DNA of 64,000 bases, from positions 217,329 to 281,328 of the forward strand of contig JAKPOU010000001.1 in assembly GCA_029547705.1 (NCBI GenBank), given 5' to 3'. This document shows, piece by piece, positions 36,479-44,275 of the stretch. This DNA comes from Bacteroidota bacterium (lineage in GTDB: Bacteria; Bacteroidota; Bacteroidia; Bacteroidales; VadinHA17). The number at the start of each line of letters is the position of its first letter. Positions within the stretch are counted from its first letter, which is position 1. A program made the position numbers and the translations under genes. The notes below the pieces were generated by a model, which searched no databases, was not told the origin of the DNA, and saw only the letters and a list, made by a program, of their open reading frames with translations.

Positions 36479-39310
36479 TCAGTAACCGCTTGTAAAATCC
36501 TTTTCCGTTGCCGGTACTCCCTCCTTCATCCACACAGGCATCGGCTCCCCTTTCAGATAGTGGGCAAAGAACTGTGACATCCGTTTCTGGAAATCAACCT
36601 TGTTAGGATGTTTCAGGGGCCAGTGGGGTTCACCGCTGTAGTTAAGAAGCCATGCCGGCTTGCCCAGTCTCCGGAGTGCTATGAAGTATTCAATCCCCTG
36701 ATACCAGGGAACGTGTCCGTCCTTGTCATTTGCCATTATCAGTATAGGCGTGTTCACCTTGTCCGTGAAAAACAATGGCGAATTTTCCCAGTAGGTATGG
36801 GGTGCCTCCCAGATTGTTGCGCCGATACGGCTTTGCTGGTGCTCATACTGGAACGACCTGTTCAGGCCTGTTTCCCACCTTATTCCCCCGTAGGCGCTGT
36901 ACATGTTGACCACGGGAGCACCTGATTCTATTGCTGCAAACAGGTTGGTGCGGGTTGCCAGATAGGCAACCTGGTATCCGCCCCATGAATGACCTTGTGC
37001 CCCTATGCGTTTCTCATCAACAAAACCTTTTTCAATCAGTGCCATTATCCCCGGGATCACACAATTAAATGCACTCTGACCGGGGTAGCCGTCCTGGTAA
37101 TGGACATCCGGATTGAAAACAAGATAACCGTTGCTGGTATAGTAATGATAGTCAATGGTGGAACGTCCGGGTTCAGGGATGCGGTGACTGAAGAGTCCGG
37201 AGGAGCTCTTTTCATAGAAATTGACAATCATTGGATATTTCCGTGAAGGGTCGAAGCCTTCCGGCTTATACAGCAGGCCTTCAGTCTCCTTGCCGTCGAG
37301 GGAAGTCCAGCTGACCAGCTCAGCCGTGCCCCAGAGAAATTCTTCCTGACGGGGATTGGCATCTGTAACTTTTGTTTCACCCCTGAAAGACAGGTCCGAC
37401 AGGTAATAATCGGGAAACCTGCTGAAATCTTCGATGGTATAGATCACCCGGGACCCTTTTCCGGCTTTCAGCGGCCTGCCGGTGAGATAATCACCTCCGC
37501 TGAGGAACAGCGGTTCATTCTTTTTCTTCAGGCTGAGGGAATAAAAAGCGCTGCCCTTGGTTTTTTCATTGAAGGCAGCAAGATACTGCAGCTCTGCCGG
37601 GTCAATATAATCATTTTCAGTATCGAGGCGAAGAAGGCTGTAAGTGATTTTCTTTTCCCTTCCGTTGATGGTAATGTTTGCCGGAGGATTCTTTTCCGCA
37701 GGATCAAGCATCCAGATATCATACCTGTCGGATATCAGGAAAGCCCTGTCATCTTTCAGCCATCCCGCAGGCGGATATGAGGGGGGCAGGTCGGGAACGT
37801 CATTGAGCTCATTATGGCAGGGAAGAGTTGACGGATCTGTAAGCCTGTATTCCTTCCCCTCTGAAATACTGTAGGAATACCATGAACTGTCCGGACCGTG
37901 ATACCAGTAAAGATATCTGCCTGCCGGCGACGGCTGTATCCTGGCCCTGTAATTTTCCTTGATCTTCTGTGGCATGCCGGTAAAGACATCCACAAGCCAG
38001 TAATCATTTCTAGTATTCCCGCCTTCCCACATCGACCGGAGCTGATAGGGCAGATTTGATGAGGCCAGTATTTTCGGGGAATCACCCTTGTCAATGAGCC
38101 GGGTATCCGGCATTTCCGGAGTGGCGAGCTGAACAACCGTTTTCCTGTCGCAGTGGAATACGGCAGTATAGGTTTTTTTCATATCGCGTTCCCTGTCAAT
38201 GACCTGAACGGTATGAAGCTTTCCTTCGGCATAATGCCACACATCCACATTGGGCCGGTCCTCGTCGAGTATTGTGGTATCCCGGATCCTGTTTTCCGGT
38301 GAAGTGCCGAAGAAGAGGCGCTGGCTTTTCTCTGCGAAAACAAGCTGTCCGTTTTCGCTGATGATCCATTTTTCCGGAATCCCCGGTGTTCCCTGGTTTG
38401 CAGCAAGAAGTGCATTTCCTGATCCCTTCCACCAGAAAAGGGAATAATTATTTCCGGTTTTATCCTTCATGTCTGCCGTCATCAGGAAAGCAGCCCTCTT
38501 ACCGTCCTTTGCAACTGTAAGCTGCCTGAACCTGCCCTTTCCGTTGAATATCTCCGAGCGCCTGTTCCTTTCCAGGTCAATAACCAGGACTCCTGCAGCT
38601 GTTTCATCCTCCCCGCCTGATGTTGAACATACAAGTACCGGGGCCTCCTCGGCAAAGACATAGGATGTGACGAATCTGACAGTATCAGAAGATTTATCAG
38701 TCAGATTTCTGATGATCAGGTGATAGCCATTGTCTTCCGACTCCTGGACTGTTTTTTTCCTTTCAGTGGAAGAAGTATCGGAATCCTGCCTGTCGGCAGG
38801 GACAATTCCTTTTTTCTGAGGTTCGCACTGATATGCAAGCCATCCCGGCCATTTTGCCGGCAGTTTATATGATTTTATACGGTATATGGTATCTGTGGAA
38901 CCGGCGGAAATATCATATATCCCGAGGCTGTTTACCGGCATATCGTCCTTTTTGACCTTCTTCAGTTTAAGTTTTTTAATTTCTTCTTTCGGCGTTGTTA
39001 TTGTGAAGATCAAAAAGCGGGAGTCAGAAGTGAACCTGATTCCTGATGAATAAGGAAATGTTGCCTTTTCAGATCCCTGTCCGTCAAAAAGCCTTGCAAC
39101 CGGATCTCCGTCCCATGGTTCGTAAACAAATGCGCAAAATGATCCGTCGTCGGAAATAATGTTTTCCCTTATCCTGTTCCATTCGGAAAGGTCATCAATG
39201 GTCAGGGTTCTTTTTGTTTGGGAAGATACTGTCAGACTGAGAGCCAGGAAAAGTACTGTCAGAATATGGTTTTTCACAGCAGCTGCAGTAATGTTTTGTA
39301 AATGAATCAT
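36479..39310 (-). CDS. Secreted S9-family (prolyl oligopeptidase-type) serine peptidase
   Basis: 943 aa with an N-terminal export signal (helix NHILTVLFLALSLTVSSQ). A beta-propeller-like region covers most of the first 650 residues. The C-terminal alpha/beta hydrolase domain holds the nucleophile in GAQGHSWGGYQVAY, a catalytic Asp in LIMANDKDGHVPWYQG and the catalytic His in SGEPHWPLKHPNK. This matches Bacteroidota S9 peptidases such as dipeptidyl or acylaminoacyl peptidases. It is periplasmic or surface-exposed and processes oligopeptides. It converges with ettA, 33 bases away. Confidence 0.88.
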   Translation of the reverse strand: MIHLQNITAAAVKNHILTVLFLALSLTVSSQTKRTLTIDDLSEWNRIRENIISDDGSFCAFVYEPWDGDPVARLFDGQGSEKATFPYSSGIRFTSDSRFLIFTITTPKEEIKKLKLKKVKKDDMPVNSLGIYDISAGSTDTIYRIKSYKLPAKWPGWLAYQCEPQKKGIVPADRQDSDTSSTERKKTVQESEDNGYHLIIRNLTDKSSDTVRFVTSYVFAEEAPVLVCSTSGGEDETAAGVLVIDLERNRRSEIFNGKGRFRQLTVAKDGKRAAFLMTADMKDKTGNNYSLFWWKGSGNALLAANQGTPGIPEKWIISENGQLVFAEKSQRLFFGTSPENRIRDTTILDEDRPNVDVWHYAEGKLHTVQVIDRERDMKKTYTAVFHCDRKTVVQLATPEMPDTRLIDKGDSPKILASSNLPYQLRSMWEGGNTRNDYWLVDVFTGMPQKIKENYRARIQPSPAGRYLYWYHGPDSSWYSYSISEGKEYRLTDPSTLPCHNELNDVPDLPPSYPPAGWLKDDRAFLISDRYDIWMLDPAEKNPPANITINGREKKITYSLLRLDTENDYIDPAELQYLAAFNEKTKGSAFYSLSLKKKNEPLFLSGGDYLTGRPLKAGKGSRVIYTIEDFSRFPDYYLSDLSFRGETKVTDANPRQEEFLWGTAELVSWTSLDGKETEGLLYKPEGFDPSRKYPMIVNFYEKSSSGLFSHRIPEPGRSTIDYHYYTSNGYLVFNPDVHYQDGYPGQSAFNCVIPGIMALIEKGFVDEKRIGAQGHSWGGYQVAYLATRTNLFAAIESGAPVVNMYSAYGGIRWETGLNRSFQYEHQQSRIGATIWEAPHTYWENSPLFFTDKVNTPILIMANDKDGHVPWYQGIEYFIALRRLGKPAWLLNYSGEPHWPLKHPNKVDFQKRMSQFFAHYLKGEPMPVWMKEGVPATEKDFTSGY

Positions 39311-39473
39311 CTTATCCGGATATTTTAAAGTGTTGTTTTGGAAATCATTGTCATTCTGTTTTTTTGCCGGGCCTCGGTTTCTGCAAAGCCGTCAAGGTAT
39401 AAAATTCCCTCAGCAATATTGCATAAAACAACCGGTATCTCAGGTTATAAACCTTGAAAATTCATTCCGGCGC

Positions 39474-39695
39474 TTAAAAAAATTTCCGTAACAGATACAG
39501 GATCAGTGACAGGAGAACACTTACGAGAATCATTGTTGTAAGCGGAAAATAAAACCTCATATTCTCCTTTTCAACTCTTATGTCGCCCGGAAGATGTCCC
39601 AGCCAGCTCAGTTTGTTTCCTGCAAAATACAATATCAGGCCCGCAATAATCAGTATTATACCTGTGATGATCAGAATCTTACCCGTTTGCTGCAT
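39474..39695 (-). CDS. DUF2905-family small membrane protein
   Basis: 73 aa. Two transmembrane helices flank the family motif: ILIITGIILIIAGLILYFAGN, then LSWLGHLPGDIRVEKENMRFYFPLTTMILVSVLLSLILYLLRKFF. The GxLPGDI-x-ve segment is diagnostic for DUF2905. Function unknown. It stands alone between the S9 peptidase gene and the large orphan gene on the other strand. Confidence 0.9.
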   Translation of the reverse strand: MQQTGKILIITGIILIIAGLILYFAGNKLSWLGHLPGDIRVEKENMRFYFPLTTMILVSVLLSLILYLLRKFF

Positions 39696-39952
39696 TTTCA
39701 GTTTTTACGAAAGGGTTTAATTTACAAAAAGTTGTTCTGATTCTGATCAGGTTTTACAAATTATTAAATACCAGGGCTATGTTGCCAGGCTCCCGGTATT
39801 CTTATCTGCAAATTATTGGTCCAGAGCTGATTTTGTACAGCATGAGAGTGTCAGATATCGAAAATTTTATTTATTTTGTAATGAATTTGCTTCTCAGGCA
39901 AATAAAGTCAATGATTAACTGCATCGTAGAAAAACAAAAAATTTTCAGAATT

Positions 39953-42586
39953 ATGAGAAAACTTTTCTTTTCTCTTCTCCCTGCTGTACTGACACTGCAC
40001 TTAAGCCTTGCCGGTCAGCAATTAACTGTCAGTGATCAGATCCGCTATGACAGGGTTGTAAGGGAACAGGACCTTCAGTCTGACGGTCAGGCTTTGCATC
40101 CGGCTGCAGCCCGGGCAATTGCCCGGGGCGAGAAACCCGGAAGCTTCAGGAACGTCCGCTATGAGCTGGTTTCAAATGCCAGGATGCTGACACCTTTACA
40201 GAAAAGCAGCCTGAAACTGGAGCAGGACGGTATTCTTGATCTTGTGAGGGGTGCTTTCAGACCCAGTCCTGATTCGGTCTATATAGACCCTGCCAGCAAT
40301 CTGGTGCTGCAGGCAGCACCTGTTGATGACAGCCGAATGCTGGCACTCCGCCCTCCGCTGTCAGCTGTATTTGCTGATATCGATATCCCGGAACAGGAAG
40401 TGCCGGTGACCCTGGCCAATACCACCTCCCTTGCAAGGGATGTGTTGGAGAGCTCCCTGCAAATCAACAACAAGTACGCTGTAAACCTCAGGTTCGACAG
40501 TGTCAGCTTCCTGATAGACAAGGTGGATGACGATTCGCTGGTGGTGACCCTGGTTGGTCAGATACTGCTGGCCAATCCCCGCGTTGAGGGGAAATACTCC
40601 AAAAACAGTGGCTACAGGCTTGTTTTCCTGGCTTCGGAGCAGGTTGACATGAAAATCTACACGAGTATGAGGCTGAAGGAAGAAGTCAAAACGCCGATAT
40701 GGGGCACGGAGATTAGTATTTCAGACCTGGGCAAGTGTGAGGTCGGACTCTTCCTTCTCACCTCCGTCGAGGGTCATGTTACCCTGGCTGTGGAGATACA
40801 TCAGGGGATAGAGATGGCCCTGGGGGCAAAGGGAGGAACATTCTGGTACATTCCTACAAGCCTGAATAATATTTCGGCCTTTGATTCATGGTGCGACGTG
40901 AAGTACAAAATAAGTTCCGAGATGAAAGCTTTTGCGGGTTTCCAGTGCGTAGCCAAGCTCAGTGTAAAGGGATACACTGCACTGGATGTTTTTGTCAACG
41001 GCGGCATGGAAGGAACAGTCGCTACTGACGGAATGACCCTCAATGCTGATGTTGGCCTGAGGCTCAGGGCAGGGGGAAAGATTGTTTCAAAAAAGTTCAC
41101 CCTGCTGGATAATTATTACTCTCTGTGGAAATATCAGAAACCTGATTACCAGGGTTACAGTATGCTTATCCATGAGGCATGTGCCTGGGGTGACTACGTG
41201 GCCGGTGAGATTCACAGGCTCGTTCCCGGAAAGGCCGGCGGGGCAATGGATACTGTTCCCTATCAGGGCAATCTCACCGTGACGGTATACCGCGCCGGCA
41301 GTGCCAGGGAAAATTACAGCGCAACAACGGGCAGTGACGGGGTATTCATTGCGAGGGATGTGCCTCTGAAAAAAGGAGACAGGGTATCAGTTTCATTGCC
41401 GGGTGTACCCAATGCCAGTCCGGCAGTGGATGTAACGATTCCGTTCAGCGAGATAAAGCTTTATTCGGCCGATTACTATACCGGCACAGCCGGCGGCTCC
41501 GTGGCAGGATCCCGCAGCAAATGGGCCAGGCTCGCCGCCGCTGCTCAGGCTACATCAACGGCTGCCGGGAAGGCAGCGTCAATAAGCACACCGGGAAGCA
41601 GGTTGGGCGGAACCTTTTCGCAGCAGGAAACAGTAAACAGGCTGAATGAGTTCAGGAACAGTCTCACTGTTTACCGCGGCCCCATTGAATTCATAACTTT
41701 CACTGAACCGTCATCCGGCAGCACTGCTGTCTCAGAGGAAAGCACAGACACCCGGGCAGCAGCAGCCCGGGCTGCCGTTGCCCGCGGAGCCGTGGCGGGG
41801 AAAGCCGCCGCACAGGTTCCGGCACGGACTGCAGCAGTGTTTCCGGCTGAAAAACTCCTGCCGCAGCGGGGCAATGTGGATTCCCCGCTGGGATTATTCA
41901 GTGTGGGCGGACTGACATTTGAACCCGACCAGAAAGTGAAGGCACGTATAGAGGTAAAGGGTTTCACTGTTGAATCAGAATGGATAGAAACGGAAGGCAT
42001 TCTGGTATATCCCATAGAGCATGAGGGTTTCAGGTCGTCATACAAGCCGGGCAGTGAGACCTTCTCGGCTGACAACAGTTTTGTGGTGGTAAGTGCAATA
42101 CATGGCGAAACTGCACCCTCGGGCAACGTGAAGATCCTGAGTGGTTCAGACGCCCCGCATTCATCACTGACAGCACCCCAGGCCGTACCGGAATTCCCTC
42201 AGGCAGTCAGGGCAAAGGTCTGGTTCAGCAAGGACGTTCCGCTTCAGCCCCTGGAAGGCCACCCGGGCAGTGCAATAGCATCTACCGGACCATGGAGCGT
42301 CACCTATGCCTACTCATCACCGCTTGACGCCATCAATCCGAGGAAGAACGGCAAGCATCCCTTCGAGATGGTCACATATGTATTTAAGGGGAAGGACCAT
42401 GGTTATTCCGACTATGCCGGAGAGTGTATCTCCTGCACTTCACCGGTCAATATTATCGAAAAGATGGGAAGGGATGCCATGCCGGGGACTTCCGGCCGGA
42501 CCGGAAGGCCGGCGATGCAGCAAAATGCAAATGTTCCCCGGGAAGCACCGCAGAAACAGATCAAAAAGCCTGTGATGGTGAGATAG
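39953..42586 (+). CDS. Large secreted protein of unknown family
   Basis: 877 aa from ATG 39953 (MRKLFFSLLPAVLTLHLSLAGQ, clear signal peptide); the frame is open back to 39779 but that part does not look coding. About residues 30-370 are mixed alpha/beta with HxGIEMALGAKGG and FNGG-like turns. A Gly-rich beta-domain around residues 410-490 (GNLTVTVYRAGSARENYSATTGSDGVFIARDVPL) resembles a carboxypeptidase-regulatory or peptide-binding Ig-like module. An Ala/Arg-rich low-complexity linker (RAAAARAAVARGAVAG) lies near 620-645, then two more beta regions and a basic, proline-rich tail (KQIKKPVMVR). Not recognised; no conserved catalytic motif seen. It stands alone. Confidence 0.7.
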   Translation: MRKLFFSLLPAVLTLHLSLAGQQLTVSDQIRYDRVVREQDLQSDGQALHPAAARAIARGEKPGSFRNVRYELVSNARMLTPLQKSSLKLEQDGILDLVRGAFRPSPDSVYIDPASNLVLQAAPVDDSRMLALRPPLSAVFADIDIPEQEVPVTLANTTSLARDVLESSLQINNKYAVNLRFDSVSFLIDKVDDDSLVVTLVGQILLANPRVEGKYSKNSGYRLVFLASEQVDMKIYTSMRLKEEVKTPIWGTEISISDLGKCEVGLFLLTSVEGHVTLAVEIHQGIEMALGAKGGTFWYIPTSLNNISAFDSWCDVKYKISSEMKAFAGFQCVAKLSVKGYTALDVFVNGGMEGTVATDGMTLNADVGLRLRAGGKIVSKKFTLLDNYYSLWKYQKPDYQGYSMLIHEACAWGDYVAGEIHRLVPGKAGGAMDTVPYQGNLTVTVYRAGSARENYSATTGSDGVFIARDVPLKKGDRVSVSLPGVPNASPAVDVTIPFSEIKLYSADYYTGTAGGSVAGSRSKWARLAAAAQATSTAAGKAASISTPGSRLGGTFSQQETVNRLNEFRNSLTVYRGPIEFITFTEPSSGSTAVSEESTDTRAAAARAAVARGAVAGKAAAQVPARTAAVFPAEKLLPQRGNVDSPLGLFSVGGLTFEPDQKVKARIEVKGFTVESEWIETEGILVYPIEHEGFRSSYKPGSETFSADNSFVVVSAIHGETAPSGNVKILSGSDAPHSSLTAPQAVPEFPQAVRAKVWFSKDVPLQPLEGHPGSAIASTGPWSVTYAYSSPLDAINPRKNGKHPFEMVTYVFKGKDHGYSDYAGECISCTSPVNIIEKMGRDAMPGTSGRTGRPAMQQNANVPREAPQKQIKKPVMVR

Positions 42587-42680
42587 TGTGAATCCCGGAC
42601 TGCCATGACCCGGAAGCAGGCCCTTATACAAGCCCGGTTCAGGGATGACCGGGGCCGGAGCGGGAACAGGATTTTATTGC

Positions 42681-42688
42681 TACATTTG
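42681..42688 (+). promoter_or_regulatory. -7 box of the AEC transporter gene
   Basis: TACATTTG, an exact TAnnTTTG match, 15 bases before the start codon at 42704. No obvious -33 TTTG. Confidence 0.45.
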
Positions 42689-42703
42689 CCCTTTCCCTGA
42701 ACC

Positions 42704-43657
42704 ATGGAGACCAGGATCATCATATCTCAGATTTTCATGCTCGCTGTTGTTGTGCTTATCGGGGCAATAAGCGCCCGTTTCAGGGTAATCACAACCGAAA
42801 TAAAGGATATGTTGTCAAAACTGATTTTCAACATATCACTTCCCCTGATGCTTTTTACCAATTTCCTCAGGATTGAGGCCACACCGAAGCTGATAGCAAA
42901 CAGCCTGACCGTTCTGGGGATATCCGGCTTTGTGATACTGCTTCTGTTCATCATCGGATGGATTACCACCCGCTTAATGAGATTCACTACCTCTGAGTCG
43001 GCAGTTTTCAGAGCTCATTCCATGTTCGGAAATACTATTTTCCTGGGCTTCCCGCTTATTCATGCGCTTTACGGAGCTGAGGGCCTGCTGTATGCAACAA
43101 TGTTCCAGCTTGTTTCCAATATAATTATGTGGACAGCCGGTGTTGTCGTGCTCACTCACGGAAATGGCGTGTCGTGGAAAAAAAGCATTCTGAAGGTGAT
43201 GAATCCGAATACGATTGCCACACTGGCAGGCCTGGTCTTCTTTATGTTTTCCCTGAAACTGCCTGAAATAATAGTCAGGCCCCTGGCAGAACTTGGCTCA
43301 GCAAACACGTGGCTGTCAATGTTGTATATCGGGGCAATGCTTGTTTTTGCAAATGTTGGCGATCTTCTTAAAACAAAAAGTCTTTATATCATAAGTTTCA
43401 ACAGGCTTATCCTGGCTCCGGCAATCCTTGTTGCTGTCTTTTACGTTTTCGGCGTATTTGCTGGTCTGGCTCCGGACAAACTGGTAACCTCGGTTATAAT
43501 TCTGGAAGCATCCATGCCGTGCATGGCAACAGTGGTTATCATGGCAAAGGAATTCGGGGCAGATGACCATCTTGCCGTGGGTAACGTATTTGTTTCAACT
43601 ATTCTGAGCATTGTTACCCTGCCGCTGGTGCTGATGGCGATTAACAGTTTCCTGTAG
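42704..43657 (+). CDS. AEC-family (auxin efflux carrier-like) transporter
   Basis: 317 aa, about ten transmembrane helices in two inverted halves. N-terminal half begins IISQIFMLAVVVLIGAISARFRVIT and contains LSKLIFNISLPLMLFTNF, the typical helix-break proline; the second half has NPNTIATLAGLVFFMF and LEASMPCMATVVIMAKEFGADDHLAVGNVFVSTILSIVTLP, a signature end of the AEC/MdcF family. Such carriers export small organic acids or malonate-like anions. The substrate is unknown and no neighbour helps. Confidence 0.92.
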   Translation: METRIIISQIFMLAVVVLIGAISARFRVITTEIKDMLSKLIFNISLPLMLFTNFLRIEATPKLIANSLTVLGISGFVILLLFIIGWITTRLMRFTTSESAVFRAHSMFGNTIFLGFPLIHALYGAEGLLYATMFQLVSNIIMWTAGVVVLTHGNGVSWKKSILKVMNPNTIATLAGLVFFMFSLKLPEIIVRPLAELGSANTWLSMLYIGAMLVFANVGDLLKTKSLYIISFNRLILAPAILVAVFYVFGVFAGLAPDKLVTSVIILEASMPCMATVVIMAKEFGADDHLAVGNVFVSTILSIVTLPLVLMAINSFL

Positions 43658-43783
43658 GATTTCCGAGGTATTTGAGAATAAAATGTCATCTCCGGCATTA
43701 AACAAATAATTCTTCCGGGAAACATGTGTCCGGCAGAAATGGAATATGCCGGTACAGGAAAGCCGATTAATTTCAGACTCCTG

Positions 43784-43814
43784 TTGACATTTGTCGTAAG
43801 AGGGCTTAAATTTG
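43784..43814 (+). promoter_or_regulatory. Promoter of the 89-aa membrane protein gene
   Basis: TTG at 43784-43786, 20 bases, then TAAATTTG at 43807-43814 (exact -7 match). The implied transcript has a leader of about 90 bases. The rest of the 253-base gap (43658-43910) holds nothing I can name. Confidence 0.5.
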
Positions 43815-43910
43815 ATGCAGCGATAATGTTCTGTTTTAAAACCGGCAAACAACTTTGATGTAAGAAATGATATTGTTCCGCTTCACAAACAACTAAACAA
43901 CAAGAGAGAA

Positions 43911-44180
43911 ATGCCGCGATTTGATTTTGAAAAACTGAATGCAAACCTTGAGATCCAGGGTTTCGATGATTCCCTTACCAGGGAAAAGATAATGAATGCC
44001 ATCCGGGCAGTACCGGAGAAGACATACGACAAGGCTGTTGTTTTTCTTGGCATAGCAACCCTTATCGTAGCACTTGGGGGAATAATCCTTGCAGCCATGG
44101 GCAAAACGGTCCCTGATGCCCTGTGGGCAGCCCTGGGAGCCGGTATCGGCGGTCTTGCAGGAATCTTTACCGGAAAGTGA
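43911..44180 (+). CDS. Small two-helix membrane protein of unknown function
   Basis: 89 aa. A hydrophilic N-terminus of about 40 residues (FDFEKLNANLEIQGFDDSLTREKIMNAIRAVPEKTYDK) is followed by two Gly/Ala-rich helices, AVVFLGIATLIVALGGIILAAMG and ALWAALGAGIGGLAGIFTG. The GxGIGGLAG pattern suggests helix packing or oligomerisation. No family recognised. A good promoter upstream and clean coding composition support it as real. Confidence 0.6.
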   Translation: MPRFDFEKLNANLEIQGFDDSLTREKIMNAIRAVPEKTYDKAVVFLGIATLIVALGGIILAAMGKTVPDALWAALGAGIGGLAGIFTGK

Positions 44181-44275
44181 TAAAAGATTCCTGCAGCAGG
44201 GGAGGATTTTTCCGGGTCAGAGTCCGGATGCAAAATTCATAAGACCACAGTATGTCGCTTATGCATTCGGAAAAA

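Noticed and set aside
39779..39952. 58-residue extension of the large orphan protein
   Set aside because: The DNA is AT-rich and promoter-like, and the downstream ATG 39953 starts a clear signal peptide.
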